Shown: positions 36,881-46,665, counted from the first letter of the stretch. The stretch is DNA of 64,000 nucleotides from JAKVBK01 sp022447275 (GCA_047125605.1 CP138932.1:2294001-2358000), one strand, 5' to 3'. Translations and numbers: made by a program. Notes: generated from the sequence alone by a model not told the origin.

Positions 36881-39496
36881 ATGGCCGCTGACCACACGGA
36901 CGTTTCAAAGACGCCCGGCGATCCCGCCGCAAGCCGCTCGGCTGCCGAGTCCGGATTGCGCAGGCCGATTGCCCTGACACGTCTTGGGCTGGTCGCGGAA
37001 CGTCTGGTTCAGGCGTTCTGGCCGGTGTGGACTGTGCTCCTGTTTGTGCTTGCCGCCATTTTCATGGGCTGGCACGAAACCGCAGCCGTCGAAATGCTGT
37101 GGGGGGCAGTCGTTCTGGCCACTGTCGCACTCGGCTGGTTTACATTTCAGGGCCTGCGCATGTTCCGCTGGCCAAGCCGTGCGGAAGCGCGCGATCGGCT
37201 TGACGCCTCTTTGCCCGGTCACCCGATCCAGGCACTGGGCGATGTACAGGCGATCGGAACGGGTGACGCGGCCTCTGTGGCCGTGTGGCAGGCCCATGTG
37301 AACCGCATGGCGGCCCGGCTGTCCAAGGTGCAGCCCGTGCCCGGCGATTTGCGCATCTCCGCGCGAGATCCCTACGCCCTGCGTTATGTCGCAGCGACAG
37401 CCTTCGCGCTGGCCCTGCTCTTTGGCTCTGTGTTCAAGGTGGCCACTGTGGCGGATGTTGCCTCTGGCAGCGAGCCGGAATTGGCTGCTGGCCCGTCTTG
37501 GGAAGGCTGGGTTGAACCGCCGGCCTACACCGGGCGGCCCGCCCTGTATCTCAACGATTTGCAGGCTGAAACGCTGGAATTGGCACCGGGCACACGGGTC
37601 GCTTTGCGCCTTTACGGCGAGGTCGGCGCCCTGATGGTGGATGAAACCGTCTCCGGGCGCACCGGCGAGGCGATCACGCCAGCCTCTTCCCCCACCCATG
37701 ATTTCGAAGTGCAGCAGGCGGGCCATATCTCGATTGTCGGTGACGGCGGGCGCCGTTGGGAGGTTGTGCTCGACGAAGATCTGCCGCCGATGGTGGATTT
37801 GGCCGGTCGGATGGAGCGCGAAGCCGCAGGCACCATGCGCCAGACCTTCACCGCCGAGGATGATTACGGTGTCATCAGCGGCCTCGGGCGCTTCACGCTC
37901 GATCTGGAGGCGCTCGACCGGCGCTACGGGCTGACAGTCGCGCCTGACACCACCGCAGCGATCGAGTTTGATCTGCCCATGCCGTTCACGGGTGATCGGG
38001 ATTTCTTCTCGCTCGAGATTGTCGAAGATTTTTCAAAACACCCGTGGGTGGGCCTGCCTGTTGAGCTCGAGCTCAGCGTTGTTGATGCCCAAGGCCAGCA
38101 AGGGCTTTCCGAACGTCAGGCGATGGCGATGCCGGGCCGCACCTTTTTTCAGCCCATCGCACGCGCCTTGGTCGAACAGCGGCGTGACCTGCTTTGGGCC
38201 AAGGCCAATGGCACCCGCGTGGTGGACGTTCTGCGCACCATCCTTCACAGCCCCGAAGGTTTCATAAATGACGGCTCGATCTACCTGCAGGTGAGCATGG
38301 CGACCCGCAATTTGAACAAGGCGGTCGCCGCAGGGCTGGATGACGACACACAGGCCGAAGTTGCCGAAGCCTTGTGGGAGGTTGCGATCCAGCTTGAGGA
38401 TGGCAGCCTGTCGAACGCGATGGAACGGCTGCGCCGGGCGCAGGAGCGCCTGACGGAGGCCATGCGCAACGGCGCCTCAGACGAAGAAATTGCAGATCTG
38501 ATGCAAGAGCTGCGTGAGGCCATGCAAGATTACATGCGCCAACTGGCTCAGCAGCAACAGCAGGGTGACCAGCAGCAGCAACAGGCCCAGAACAGTCAGG
38601 AAGTGACCGGCGATCAGTTGGAGGAGATGCTCCAACGCCTGCAGGAATTGATGGAGCAGGGCCGGATGGCCGAGGCCCAGCAATTGCTCGAACAGCTGCG
38701 CCAGATGATGGAGAACATGCAGGTCACCCAAGGCCAGCAGGGTCAGCAGAACCAGAGCCCGGGCCAACAGGCCATGGAAGATCTTGCCGACACACTGCGG
38801 CAACAGCAGGGGCTGAGCGACGAAAGCTTCAATCAGCTTCAAAATCAGTTCAACCAGGGGCAGCAGCAGGGCCAACAGCAGGGTCAGGGGCAGCAACAAG
38901 GCCAGCAATCCGGACAGGGCCAACAAGGCCAACAGGGCCAAGGTCAGGGGCAACCGCAAGGCCAACAACAGGGGTCTGGCCCGGGCGAAGGCCCGCCTGA
39001 CGCCGACGCCCTCGCCCAGCGCCAACGCGAACTGCGCCAGGAACTGCAGCGCCAGGCCCAGAACCTGCCCGGAGCAGGCACGCCTGAAGGGGATGCCGCA
39101 CGGGACTCTCTGGGCCGCGCCGGCGAGGCGATGGATGATGCCGAGCGCGCGCTGGGGCAAGGTGATCTGGCCGAAGCCATCGATGATCAGGCCCGCGCTA
39201 TGGAAGCCTTGCGCGACGGCATGCGCAACCTCGGTGAAGCGCTCGCCCAGCAACAGCAGCAAGGCGGACAGCAAGGCCAGGCCATGGGCCAAGGCAACCC
39301 GAACGACCGACGCGATCCCTTGGGCCGCGAACAGGGCGCCGAGGGGACGTTGGGCTCAAACGACAACCTGATGCAGGGCGAAGATGTCTACCGGCGCGCC
39401 CGCGATCTTTTGGATGAAATCCGTCGCCGGTCTGGCGAGCAAAACCGACCCGAGATCGAACTGGAATACCTGCGCCGCTTGCTCGACCGGTTTTAG
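36881..39496 (+). CDS. TIGR02302 family large membrane protein (DUF4175)
   Basis: The 871-residue protein has two N-terminal membrane helices (about 44-62 and 66-85) and a third near 168-188. A large presumably periplasmic middle part contains WEGWVEPPAYTGRPALYLN (about 206-224), a motif common in this family. The C-terminal 350 residues are helical and Gln-rich, with repeated QQGQ-type units around 640-720. This layout matches TIGR02302, a conserved alphaproteobacterial family usually next to lysA, of unknown function. Start ATG 36881 has CGGAGG upstream. The Q-rich tract is compositionally extreme and repetitive at DNA level (CAGCAG, CAACAG). Confidence 0.88.
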   Translation: MAADHTDVSKTPGDPAASRSAAESGLRRPIALTRLGLVAERLVQAFWPVWTVLLFVLAAIFMGWHETAAVEMLWGAVVLATVALGWFTFQGLRMFRWPSRAEARDRLDASLPGHPIQALGDVQAIGTGDAASVAVWQAHVNRMAARLSKVQPVPGDLRISARDPYALRYVAATAFALALLFGSVFKVATVADVASGSEPELAAGPSWEGWVEPPAYTGRPALYLNDLQAETLELAPGTRVALRLYGEVGALMVDETVSGRTGEAITPASSPTHDFEVQQAGHISIVGDGGRRWEVVLDEDLPPMVDLAGRMEREAAGTMRQTFTAEDDYGVISGLGRFTLDLEALDRRYGLTVAPDTTAAIEFDLPMPFTGDRDFFSLEIVEDFSKHPWVGLPVELELSVVDAQGQQGLSERQAMAMPGRTFFQPIARALVEQRRDLLWAKANGTRVVDVLRTILHSPEGFINDGSIYLQVSMATRNLNKAVAAGLDDDTQAEVAEALWEVAIQLEDGSLSNAMERLRRAQERLTEAMRNGASDEEIADLMQELREAMQDYMRQLAQQQQQGDQQQQQAQNSQEVTGDQLEEMLQRLQELMEQGRMAEAQQLLEQLRQMMENMQVTQGQQGQQNQSPGQQAMEDLADTLRQQQGLSDESFNQLQNQFNQGQQQGQQQGQGQQQGQQSGQGQQGQQGQGQGQPQGQQQGSGPGEGPPDADALAQRQRELRQELQRQAQNLPGAGTPEGDAARDSLGRAGEAMDDAERALGQGDLAEAIDDQARAMEALRDGMRNLGEALAQQQQQGGQQGQAMGQGNPNDRRDPLGREQGAEGTLGSNDNLMQGEDVYRRARDLLDEIRRRSGEQNRPEIELEYLRRLLDRF

Positions 39497-39610
39497 GACC
39501 GCGTGATCGACACACCGCCCAGCCGCGTATGGCAGCCCGGAAATTCCAGAGATTTGCAGCGATCCTGCAGTGCTGCCTGCGCAGAAACTGGCCCGCCCCT
39601 GCAACCTATC

Positions 39611-40855
39611 TCAGGTGTCAGAGCCCACCACCGCGCCAACGATGGAGCGTGCTCCCTGATCCAACCACACCCGGATCCCATTCACCCAATCCACATAAGC
39701 CGACAGCGCTGGCTCTACCTCTGGCGCCGTTTCGATCAGGGTTGGCGCTTGCGCGTAAATCAGCACCGCCAGCGCCGCGAAGAACAGCACCAGAGCGAAG
39801 CCCACCCGGGCACTTGGGCCCGATACAGAGCGCTCGACGCCAAGCCCGGGGGCTGATGGCACTTCTCCGTATGCATCCGGGCCAGATGGTTCCAAGGTCG
39901 AGTTGATTTCCTCGATATCCGGCAACAGATCACGCCCGCGGCGCGCCAATGCGCCAGCAGCGGCAACGCGCTCTGCCTCGGTGCTGCCTGCAAGAGGGTT
40001 CGCGTCATGGGGCGGTGAGGGCAATTCATCGGGGGTCGCTGGCGCGGGGCGCACGGGCTTTTCCGGCGTGCCCATATCCAGTTCCGGCTGTTCAGACATG
40101 TCTGCCTGCGCCTCGGCCTGACGGGCAGTGCGTTCGCGGCGCGCCTCCGCGCGCAGAATCTCCATCGCTTCTAGCGAAGGTTTTAATCGGCGAGTCTGGG
40201 GGCCTTCTTCATCCACCTCTTTAGGATCGCCCAGATGATCATCTGCATCGCCGGGTACTGCGCGATCAGCGCGCGCGGTTCCCGCAGAGGGTTGCAGCGT
40301 TGCCGCAACGATATTGGCCATCAGTGCTTCATCTTTGCGGCCTGCCTCGGCTTCAGGCGGCGCATCTGCATCAAGCTCTGCCCCCTCTGCCTCAGCCCCA
40401 TCGGAGGCTGCATCCTCTGCCTGTGCAGGCGCATCCGCTTTGGGCGCCTGATCTTGTCCCGGCTCTGCTGCGGACAGCGCTCGGATCACAGAAGCCATAT
40501 CCGTATCAACATCTTTGGGAAGAGGCGCCGCAACCGCCGCCTGCGCGGCCTGAGATACACTGGGATCGCCTGCCTCTGCGGCCTCTTGCTCGACCCGGGC
40601 GCGCGCACGGGCCCGCGCATCACCCCGCTCAGACGACAAAGCCTCTTCGCGCGTCGCGTCCGCGCCTCCCACATCGGCAGCAGCGCCGGCGTCCTCAGGT
40701 GGTTCTGCGATCGCTGGGGTCAGCATTGGCCGATCTGCACCGCTCTCGAACCAGCCGTGGCCACAATTGGAGCACTGCACCTCCCGGCCATTTCGGGGGA
40801 TTTGCTTGTCATCGACGTCGTATTGCGCCCCGCAGTTGGGACAAGTTAGCCGCAT
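39611..40855 (-). CDS. MJ0042-type zinc-ribbon membrane protein
   Basis: The 414-residue protein begins with a zinc ribbon MRLTCPNCGAQYDVDDKQIP with Cys pairs CPNC and CSNC (about 5-8 and 26-29), as in the MJ0042 family. A long acidic, Ala/Glu-rich disordered region follows. One membrane helix lies about 345-365 (ARVGFALVLFFAALAVLIYA), then a short tail ends VGSDT. The disordered middle may bind partners. ATG 40855 was chosen because the ribbon starts there. It is divergent from ftsE, with 188 bases between starts; this pairing is common in relatives. Confidence 0.85.
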   Translation of the reverse strand: MRLTCPNCGAQYDVDDKQIPRNGREVQCSNCGHGWFESGADRPMLTPAIAEPPEDAGAAADVGGADATREEALSSERGDARARARARVEQEAAEAGDPSVSQAAQAAVAAPLPKDVDTDMASVIRALSAAEPGQDQAPKADAPAQAEDAASDGAEAEGAELDADAPPEAEAGRKDEALMANIVAATLQPSAGTARADRAVPGDADDHLGDPKEVDEEGPQTRRLKPSLEAMEILRAEARRERTARQAEAQADMSEQPELDMGTPEKPVRPAPATPDELPSPPHDANPLAGSTEAERVAAAGALARRGRDLLPDIEEINSTLEPSGPDAYGEVPSAPGLGVERSVSGPSARVGFALVLFFAALAVLIYAQAPTLIETAPEVEPALSAYVDWVNGIRVWLDQGARSIVGAVVGSDT

Positions 40856-41043
40856 GGGCGTGTCTCCACCCGTCTCGTTTGCTCGATGGGGTAACAGTAC
40901 ATGGAGCGAGCCTGTGCCGCCAGAGGGTTTGCCCCATCCTCGTGACACAGCGGAATAGCAGCTTCCTGCCAAAGCTTATGCTCCGTTGGATTGAAACCCG
41001 GCGCAGCATCAGGCAAAGATCGCTCAGTGTTGGAGGGAAGCAG

Positions 41044-41715
41044 TTGATCGCATTCGAAAACGCCGCATACGGGTATGGGGACAGGCTGATCCTGTCTGAT
41101 ATTTCGATGTCTTTGGCACCGGGTTCTTTTCATTTCCTGACGGGGCCCTCCGGGGCCGGCAAGACAACCTTTCTGCGGCTTTGCAATGCAGAATTATCTC
41201 CCACCGCGGGCAAGCTGACCCTGTTTGACATGGACGTTGCCTCGCTGGATCGGGACGGTATCGCCGGTTTGCGGCGGCGCGTGGGCATGGTGCACCAGCA
41301 GGTGCAATTTTTGGACCACTTGCCACTGAACGAAAATGTGGCCTTGCCGCTCACGGTGGCGGGGAAACCCTCAAATAGCGATGATCTGACCCAATTGCTG
41401 GCCTGGGTGGGGCTGAGCGAACGGCAAGAGGCACGGCCTCCTGAGCTATCGGGCGGTGAACGCCAGCGTGCTGCCTTGGCCCGCTCCCTGATCCTATCCC
41501 CCGAGATTGTGCTGGCTGACGAACCGACCGGTAATGTCGACTGGGAGATGTCCCTGCGTTTGCTGCAATTGCTGATCGAACTGAACCGCATGGGTAAAAC
41601 TGTGCTGATCGCCACCCATGACCTCAACCTCATCCGGGCGGCGAAGGCCCAGGTTTCAGCGCGTGTGCTGCGCATTTCCGGCGGTGCAGTGCAATCCGCG
41701 GGGGCAGACCTATGA
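41044..41715 (+). CDS. ftsE: Cell-division ATP-binding protein FtsE (TTG start)
   Basis: FtsE is the ATPase of the FtsEX complex, which activates peptidoglycan hydrolases at the septum. The 223-residue ABC protein has Walker A GPSGAGKTTF (about 36-45), signature LSGGERQR and Walker B VLADEPTGNVD. The start is TTG 41044: it gives the family-typical start IAFENAAYGYG and has GGAGG seven bases upstream, whereas ATG starts upstream fall inside unrelated sequence. The stop overlaps ftsX by 4 bases. Confidence 0.93.
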   Translation: MIAFENAAYGYGDRLILSDISMSLAPGSFHFLTGPSGAGKTTFLRLCNAELSPTAGKLTLFDMDVASLDRDGIAGLRRRVGMVHQQVQFLDHLPLNENVALPLTVAGKPSNSDDLTQLLAWVGLSERQEARPPELSGGERQRAALARSLILSPEIVLADEPTGNVDWEMSLRLLQLLIELNRMGKTVLIATHDLNLIRAAKAQVSARVLRISGGAVQSAGADL

Positions 41716-42626
41716 GCAAACGCGTCCGACTAAGCAACCTCGGCATGGCGATATTCACCCCGGATGCTGCGGCGGGCCGTGTTGTGCCCCCAAGTGGTTT
41801 CACCGCGCGGCTCACGCTGTTTGCGGCCGCTGCGATGGCCTTTCTGGCAGTGTTTGCCTTGGCGCTATCACTCGCGGCGGGGCAATTGGCGGCACGCTGG
41901 TCTAGCGATCTGGCGCAGGCTGTAACTGTGCGGATTTCAGCCCCCAACGGTGAGGTTGCGGCTCAAACCGAAGCAGCGCTGACCATTTTATCTCAGACAC
42001 CTGGGGTCACGAAAGCTGCGCCCATTGGCCCGGATATGCAGCAAGCGCTGCTGTCGCCTTGGTTGGGCGATGCGTTGCCGCTGGAAGACCTGCCCCTGCC
42101 CGTGCTCATCGACGTGGCCGTCGATGCCTCTTTTGACAGTGCCGGTCTGCGGGCGCGTCTGGCGGGGGAAGTGCCTGCAGCTGTGCTGGACGATCACGGG
42201 CGGTGGCGGGCGCCCCTCGTAGAGGCTGCCGGCCGGTTGCGCAGCCTCGGGGGCCTATCGCTTGCGTTGATCGCTGCGGCGATGGCTGCAATGATCACGC
42301 TGGCAGCACAGGCTGCGCTGGCAGCAAATGCACGGATCATCGAGACCCTGCGTCTGGTGGGCGCCACCGACATTTACATTGCCCGCGCCTTCGTGCGCCG
42401 CTTTACCCAACGCGCAGCGCTCGGGTCTGTGCTGGGGACAGCTCTGGGTATGCTGGCCGTTGTTTTCCTGCCCGGTAGCAAGGATCTGGAGGGCGGTGTG
42501 CTGACAGGGTTGGGCTTTTCGGGAACGGATTGGCTGTGGCCCCTCTGCATTCCAGTGCTATCCGTCCTTGTGGCCTATGCCGCCACCCGCGCAGCCGCTC
42601 TGCGCAACCTGGAGACATTGAGATGA
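41712..42626 (+). CDS. ftsX: Cell-division protein FtsX
   Basis: FtsX is the membrane partner of FtsE. The 304-residue protein has four predicted helices: about 31-54, 175-200, 228-250 and 275-297. A periplasmic domain lies between the first two (about 60-170), the part that contacts hydrolase activators. The C-terminal AAALRNLETLR and LRLVGATDIYIARAFVRRF are typical. It overlaps ftsE (ATGA) and plsC (ATGA), so the three genes are translationally coupled. Confidence 0.93.
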   Translation: MSKRVRLSNLGMAIFTPDAAAGRVVPPSGFTARLTLFAAAAMAFLAVFALALSLAAGQLAARWSSDLAQAVTVRISAPNGEVAAQTEAALTILSQTPGVTKAAPIGPDMQQALLSPWLGDALPLEDLPLPVLIDVAVDASFDSAGLRARLAGEVPAAVLDDHGRWRAPLVEAAGRLRSLGGLSLALIAAAMAAMITLAAQAALAANARIIETLRLVGATDIYIARAFVRRFTQRAALGSVLGTALGMLAVVFLPGSKDLEGGVLTGLGFSGTDWLWPLCIPVLSVLVAYAATRAAALRNLETLR

Positions 42627-43387
42627 GCAAGACGCCGCGCCCCAAGGGCGTAGACCTGCCCCCTATCGGCCTGATCCAATGGGTGAGATCTGCGATTTTC
42701 CTCATCAATATCTACGTCATGATGGCGGTTTTGGGCCTGATTTTCTTGCCCTATGCGGTGGTTTCCATTCACGGGGCGCGCACCGCCTGCAAAACCTATA
42801 GTCGCTATGTCTTTTGGTGCGCGAAATGGATGGTTGGGATCAGGACCGAGGTTCGGGGCCCGGTACCCGAGGGCGAAATTCTGGTCGCGGCAAAGCACCA
42901 GTCTTTTCTCGATATCATGATGATCTTTGAGGCCGCGCCATCGGCGCGGTTTATCATGAAGCGAGAAATTCTCTGGACGCCCGTGATCGGTGCCTATGCC
43001 AAGCGCATCCGATCTGTCCCTGTTGAACGCGGGCGCGGGGCTGTCGCCATGGCCAAGATGATCTCCGACGTGGCCGCCCAGTCAAACGAGCCGGGCCAAT
43101 TGATTATCTATCCGCAAGGCACCCGTGTCGCGCCGGGTGCTGAGGCGCCTTACAAGGCAGGCGTCGGGGCGCTCTATCAGGAAACGGGGCAAGAGGTGGT
43201 GCCGGTGGCTACGAATGTCGGCGCCTTCTGGCCGAGAACCGGGATCGGCCGCCGACCGGGAACCGCCATTGTCGAGTTTCTGCCGACGATTCCGCAGGGG
43301 CTAGAGCGGCAGGACTTCATGGATACGCTGGAAGCCACGGTTGAGACGGCCTCAGATCGGCTTTTGCAAGAAACTGGCTTGGTTTAG
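42623..43387 (+). CDS. plsC: 1-acyl-sn-glycerol-3-phosphate acyltransferase
   Basis: PlsC makes phosphatidic acid by acylating lysophosphatidic acid. The 254-residue protein has one N-terminal helix (about 17-45), the acyltransferase motif I HQSFLD (H-x4-D, about 93-98), SARFIMKREILW and motif III YPQGTRVAPG. ATG 42623 overlaps the ftsX stop, forming an ftsE-ftsX-plsC operon, a common arrangement in this order. A repeat element follows directly after the stop. Confidence 0.92.
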   Translation: MSKTPRPKGVDLPPIGLIQWVRSAIFLINIYVMMAVLGLIFLPYAVVSIHGARTACKTYSRYVFWCAKWMVGIRTEVRGPVPEGEILVAAKHQSFLDIMMIFEAAPSARFIMKREILWTPVIGAYAKRIRSVPVERGRGAVAMAKMISDVAAQSNEPGQLIIYPQGTRVAPGAEAPYKAGVGALYQETGQEVVPVATNVGAFWPRTGIGRRPGTAIVEFLPTIPQGLERQDFMDTLEATVETASDRLLQETGLV

Positions 43388-43401
43388 GCGCAGAAGGCGC
43401 T

Positions 43402-43475
43402 TGCGGTAGGGGGCGCTGCCCCCGCGCCCCTGAAAGGGGCGCTCCCCCGGAGTATTTTCAAGACAAAGACGGCAG
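43402..43475. repeat. Dispersed palindromic intergenic repeat, copy 2 (inverted)
   Basis: Reading on the minus strand, this copy has TCTTTGTCTTGAAAATACTC, CGGGGGAGCGCC and GGGGGCAGCGCCCCCT, matching copy 1 (25905-25980) almost base for base at both ends. Internal arms can pair to form a strong hairpin. It lies 15 bases after plsC and may end the ftsE-ftsX-plsC transcript. Confidence 0.7.
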
Positions 43476-43709
43476 GGCGCTTATGCCCGTCTGGGGTCAT
43501 CGGATTCGTGGCCGTTTGACGTGATTGAGACGGTCATCACTGGCCTTGCAGTCTGCGCGGCTGCAGTCTTTTCTATGACGTTGCGGCAGAGCTTTCTCCG
43601 CTTTGCGGCATTTCTTCTGCGGGTGCGAAAAGGCTGTTGCGGGCCTCTGCGCAATATTCTAGCAAGCCGAGCAGCGAAACACGCAAGATGATTACCGGAG
43701 AACGTTTCG
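43476..43709. other. Rest of the gap upstream of the malyl-CoA lyase gene
   Basis: Together with the repeat this forms a 322-base space between plsC and mcl. The portion 43476-43709 has no credible gene and should hold the malyl-CoA lyase promoter. GCGGGCCTCTGCGC and similar GC-rich stretches are present, but no clear operator. Confidence 0.35.
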
Positions 43710-44669
43710 ATGAGCTTCCGCCTGCAGCCCACCCCGCCTTCACGCCCCAACCGTTGCCAGTTGTTTGGGCCCGGATCGCGCCCAGCCATTTTTGAAAAAA
43801 TGGCGGCCTCGGACGCGGATGTTATCAATCTGGATCTCGAGGACTCTGTTGCACCGGATGACAAGGACGCAGCACGCAAGAACATTATCGAGGCCATTGG
43901 AGATGTTGATTGGGGCAGCAAGACACTTTCGGTGCGCATCAATGGGCTAGACACCCCCTATTGGTATCGCGACGTGGTGGACCTGCTGGAACAGGCCTCA
44001 GACCGCCTCGACCAGATCATGATCCCCAAGGTTGGCTGCGCAGGCGATCTCTATGCGGTGGATGCTCTGGTAACGGCCGTTGAGGCGGCGAAGGGGCGCA
44101 GCAAGCCGATTTCTTTCGAGGTGATTATCGAAAGCGCCGCGGGCATCAGCCACGTGGAAGAAATTGCTGCAGCGTCGCCACGGCTGCAGGCCATGAGTCT
44201 TGGCGCCGCTGATTTCGCGGCCTCGATGGGGATGCAGACCACCGGCATCGGCGGCACGCAGGAAAATTACTACATGCATCGCGAGGGCGAACGCCATTGG
44301 GCAGACCCTTGGCATTGGGCCCAAGCCGCGCTCGTGGCCGCCTGCCGCACCCATGGCGTTTTGCCTGTCGACGGGCCGTTCGGCGATTTCTCGGACAGCG
44401 AAGGCTTTAAGGCGCAGGCGCGTCGCTCTGCCACTTTGGGCATGGTTGGCAAATGGGCCATTCACCCCAAGCAGGTGGCGCTGGCAAACGAGGTGTTCAC
44501 CCCATCAGAGCAAGCGGTGTTGGAAGCGCGGGAGATTCTTGCGGCGATGGAAAAAGCCAAGGCGGACGGGGCCGGGGCGACCGTTTACAAGGGGCGTCTG
44601 GTGGATATCGCCTCGATCAAGCAGGCCGAAGTGATTGTGAAGCAGTCTGAACTGATTGGCGCTGCTTAA
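43710..44669 (+). CDS. mcl1: L-malyl-CoA/beta-methylmalyl-CoA lyase
   Basis: Mcl1 cleaves beta-methylmalyl-CoA to glyoxylate and propionyl-CoA and malyl-CoA to acetyl-CoA and glyoxylate, in the ethylmalonyl-CoA pathway. The 319-residue protein begins MSFRLQPTPPSRPNRCQLFG, nearly as in Rhodobacter Mcl1. It has VINLDLEDSVAPDDK (about 38-52), the Mg ligands in FEVIIESAAGI and LGAADFAAS, and IGGTQENYYMHREG. The organism therefore probably assimilates acetyl-CoA by this route. Confidence 0.93.
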   Translation: MSFRLQPTPPSRPNRCQLFGPGSRPAIFEKMAASDADVINLDLEDSVAPDDKDAARKNIIEAIGDVDWGSKTLSVRINGLDTPYWYRDVVDLLEQASDRLDQIMIPKVGCAGDLYAVDALVTAVEAAKGRSKPISFEVIIESAAGISHVEEIAAASPRLQAMSLGAADFAASMGMQTTGIGGTQENYYMHREGERHWADPWHWAQAALVAACRTHGVLPVDGPFGDFSDSEGFKAQARRSATLGMVGKWAIHPKQVALANEVFTPSEQAVLEAREILAAMEKAKADGAGATVYKGRLVDIASIKQAEVIVKQSELIGAA

Positions 44670-44819
44670 GGGCTTGCCCTTCCCTGTGAGACAAAAACTG
44701 CGGGCCGCTGATGATATCAGTGGCCCGTTTCCTATCTTTGCATGCGGTTTTCGGCGCACCCGCGAGGAACGCTCGGGTTTTGACTTGCACCTCTTAACCC
44801 GAACGGCAACGCTTTGCCC

Positions 44820-45470
44820 ATGCGTGAAACAGAGCTTTATCCGCCTTTGAAAACCTTCCTCCAAGGCCAAGGCTATGAGGTGAAAGGCGAGATTGGTCCG
44901 GCGGACCTCGTGGCGATGCGGCCCGGCGAAGACCCTGTCGTGATTGAACTGAAAACCGGGTTTTCCCTATCGCTTTTCCATCAATGTATTGCGCGGTTGG
45001 CCATCTCCGACACTGTCTACATGGCCGTGCCGCGCAGCCCGGGAAAGCGGTTTGCCCGCGCGCTGAAAGACAATGTTGCATTGGCCCGCCGTCTTGGATT
45101 GGGCGTGATCACCGTGCGGCTTTCAGATGGGTTGGTGGAGGTGCACGCGGATCCGGGGCCCTATGCGCCGCGCAAATCCCCCCGCAAGACACAAGCGCTT
45201 TTGCGGGAATTTGCGCGTAGACGGGGGGATCCGACGCAGGGCGGGGCCACGCGAACGGGGCTTGTCACGGCCTATCGGCAGGATGCGCGCGCTATCGCGG
45301 CCTATCTGGCCGAACATGGGCCGAGCAAGGGGGCGGTTGTGGCCAAAAGCACCGGCGTCACCCATGCCACGCGGATGATGCGCGACAATCACTACGGCTG
45401 GTTTGAGAAGATTGATCTGGGCACCTACCAATTGACCGATGCCGGGCAAAGCAACCTGAGCAAAGGCTAG
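44820..45470 (+). CDS. DUF2161 protein with PD-(D/E)xK-like nuclease motif
   Basis: The 216-residue protein shows a PD-(D/E)xK-like arrangement: ADLVAMRPGEDPVVIELKT (about 28-46), with Asp, then ExK (ELK). A helix with LFHQCIARLAI follows. A winged-helix-like C-terminal part (GPSKGAVVAKSTGVTHATRMM, FEKIDLGTYQLTDAG) resembles a transcription-regulator fold. DUF2161 is sometimes called a putative phosphodiesterase, but its activity is unproven. ATG 44820 gives MRETELYPPL; an ATG two codons upstream is in frame. Confidence 0.82.
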   Translation: MRETELYPPLKTFLQGQGYEVKGEIGPADLVAMRPGEDPVVIELKTGFSLSLFHQCIARLAISDTVYMAVPRSPGKRFARALKDNVALARRLGLGVITVRLSDGLVEVHADPGPYAPRKSPRKTQALLREFARRRGDPTQGGATRTGLVTAYRQDARAIAAYLAEHGPSKGAVVAKSTGVTHATRMMRDNHYGWFEKIDLGTYQLTDAGQSNLSKG

Positions 45471-45584
45471 GCTTCTGCGACTGCGGCCCTGCCCTCGCGG
45501 CATTTGCGCAAGCCCCCAGCCCCTGAGACCCGTTGCATAGACGCGTTTTGACGCGCATATAGGCGGCAGAGCGCGGAGAGACCC

Positions 45585-46547
45585 ATGAGCCACTATCTAG
45601 ACTTTGAAAAGCCCCTGGCCGAAATCGAAGGCAAAGCCGAAGAGTTGCGGGCCATGGCCCAGTCCAACCCCGAAGCTGATCTGACGGGCCAAGCCGAAGC
45701 CCTGGATGGCAAGGCAGCCGACTTGCTGGCGGATCTCTATGCCGATCTCTCGGCCTGGCGGAAATGCCAGATCGCTCGGCATCCGGAGCGGCCGCATACC
45801 CAAGACTATATTGAGGCCCTGTTCACGGAATATACCCCGCTTGCCGGCGATCGCGGCTTTGCGGATGACCATGCTGTCATGGGGGGCATCGCCCGCTTCA
45901 ATGATCGCCCAGTGGTAGTTATCGGCCATGAAAAGGGCGCTGATACGACATCCCGCCTTGAGCGGAATTTTGGCATGGCGCGGCCGGAAGGCTATCGCAA
46001 GGCCATCCGCCTGATGGATATGGCCGACCGTTTTAACCTGCCCGTTCTGACCCTTGTGGACACGCCGGGTGCCTATCCGGGCAAGGGCGCCGAAGAGCGT
46101 GGCCAGTCCGAAGCGATTGCGCGCTGCACGCAGAAATGCCTCGAGATTGGCGTTCCGCTGGTCTCGGTGATCATCGGCGAAGGGGGCTCGGGTGGAGCCG
46201 TCGCCTTTGCCACAGCCAACCGACTAGCGATGCTCGAACACTCTGTCTACTCGGTGATCTCACCTGAGGGCTGCGCTTCGATCCTTTGGAAAGCGGCCGA
46301 CAAGATGCGTGAAGCGGCCGACGCCCTGCGTCTGACCGCCCAAGACCTCAAGTCGCTCGGCGTGATCGACCGCATCATCAGCGAGCCGGTGGGCGGCGCT
46401 CAGCGCCATCGCGACGAGGTGATCGAGCGGGTTGGACGGGCGACACAGTCGATGCTGAACGAATTGAATGGCATGGATCGCAAGGCCCTGATCACGGCCC
46501 GGCGCGAAAAGTTCCTTGAAATGGGCACGCGAGGGCTTGCTGCCTGA
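45585..46547 (+). CDS. accA: Acetyl-CoA carboxylase, carboxyltransferase alpha subunit
   Basis: AccA, with AccD, transfers the carboxyl group from biotin to acetyl-CoA to make malonyl-CoA. The 320-residue protein starts MSHYLDFEKPLAEIE (helical), then LYADLSAWRKCQIARHPERP, FGMARPEGYRKAIRLMDMADRF, TLVDTPGAYPGKGAEERGQ, GEGGSGGAVAFA and VISPEGCASILWK. Those are standard carboxyltransferase segments. GGAGAG precedes the ATG. It stands alone between DUF2161 and the SDR gene. Confidence 0.97.
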   Translation: MSHYLDFEKPLAEIEGKAEELRAMAQSNPEADLTGQAEALDGKAADLLADLYADLSAWRKCQIARHPERPHTQDYIEALFTEYTPLAGDRGFADDHAVMGGIARFNDRPVVVIGHEKGADTTSRLERNFGMARPEGYRKAIRLMDMADRFNLPVLTLVDTPGAYPGKGAEERGQSEAIARCTQKCLEIGVPLVSVIIGEGGSGGAVAFATANRLAMLEHSVYSVISPEGCASILWKAADKMREAADALRLTAQDLKSLGVIDRIISEPVGGAQRHRDEVIERVGRATQSMLNELNGMDRKALITARREKFLEMGTRGLAA

Positions 46548-46665
46548 TACAGGCGGAAAACACAGGATCAATCGCGGAGAAAGAGGGGCGGACCGCCCAG
46601 CAAGCCTCTGTGGCCTGCCACCTTCATTCTGCGCCGCTTCAATGGGGTAGGAGAGAAGCGCAACG

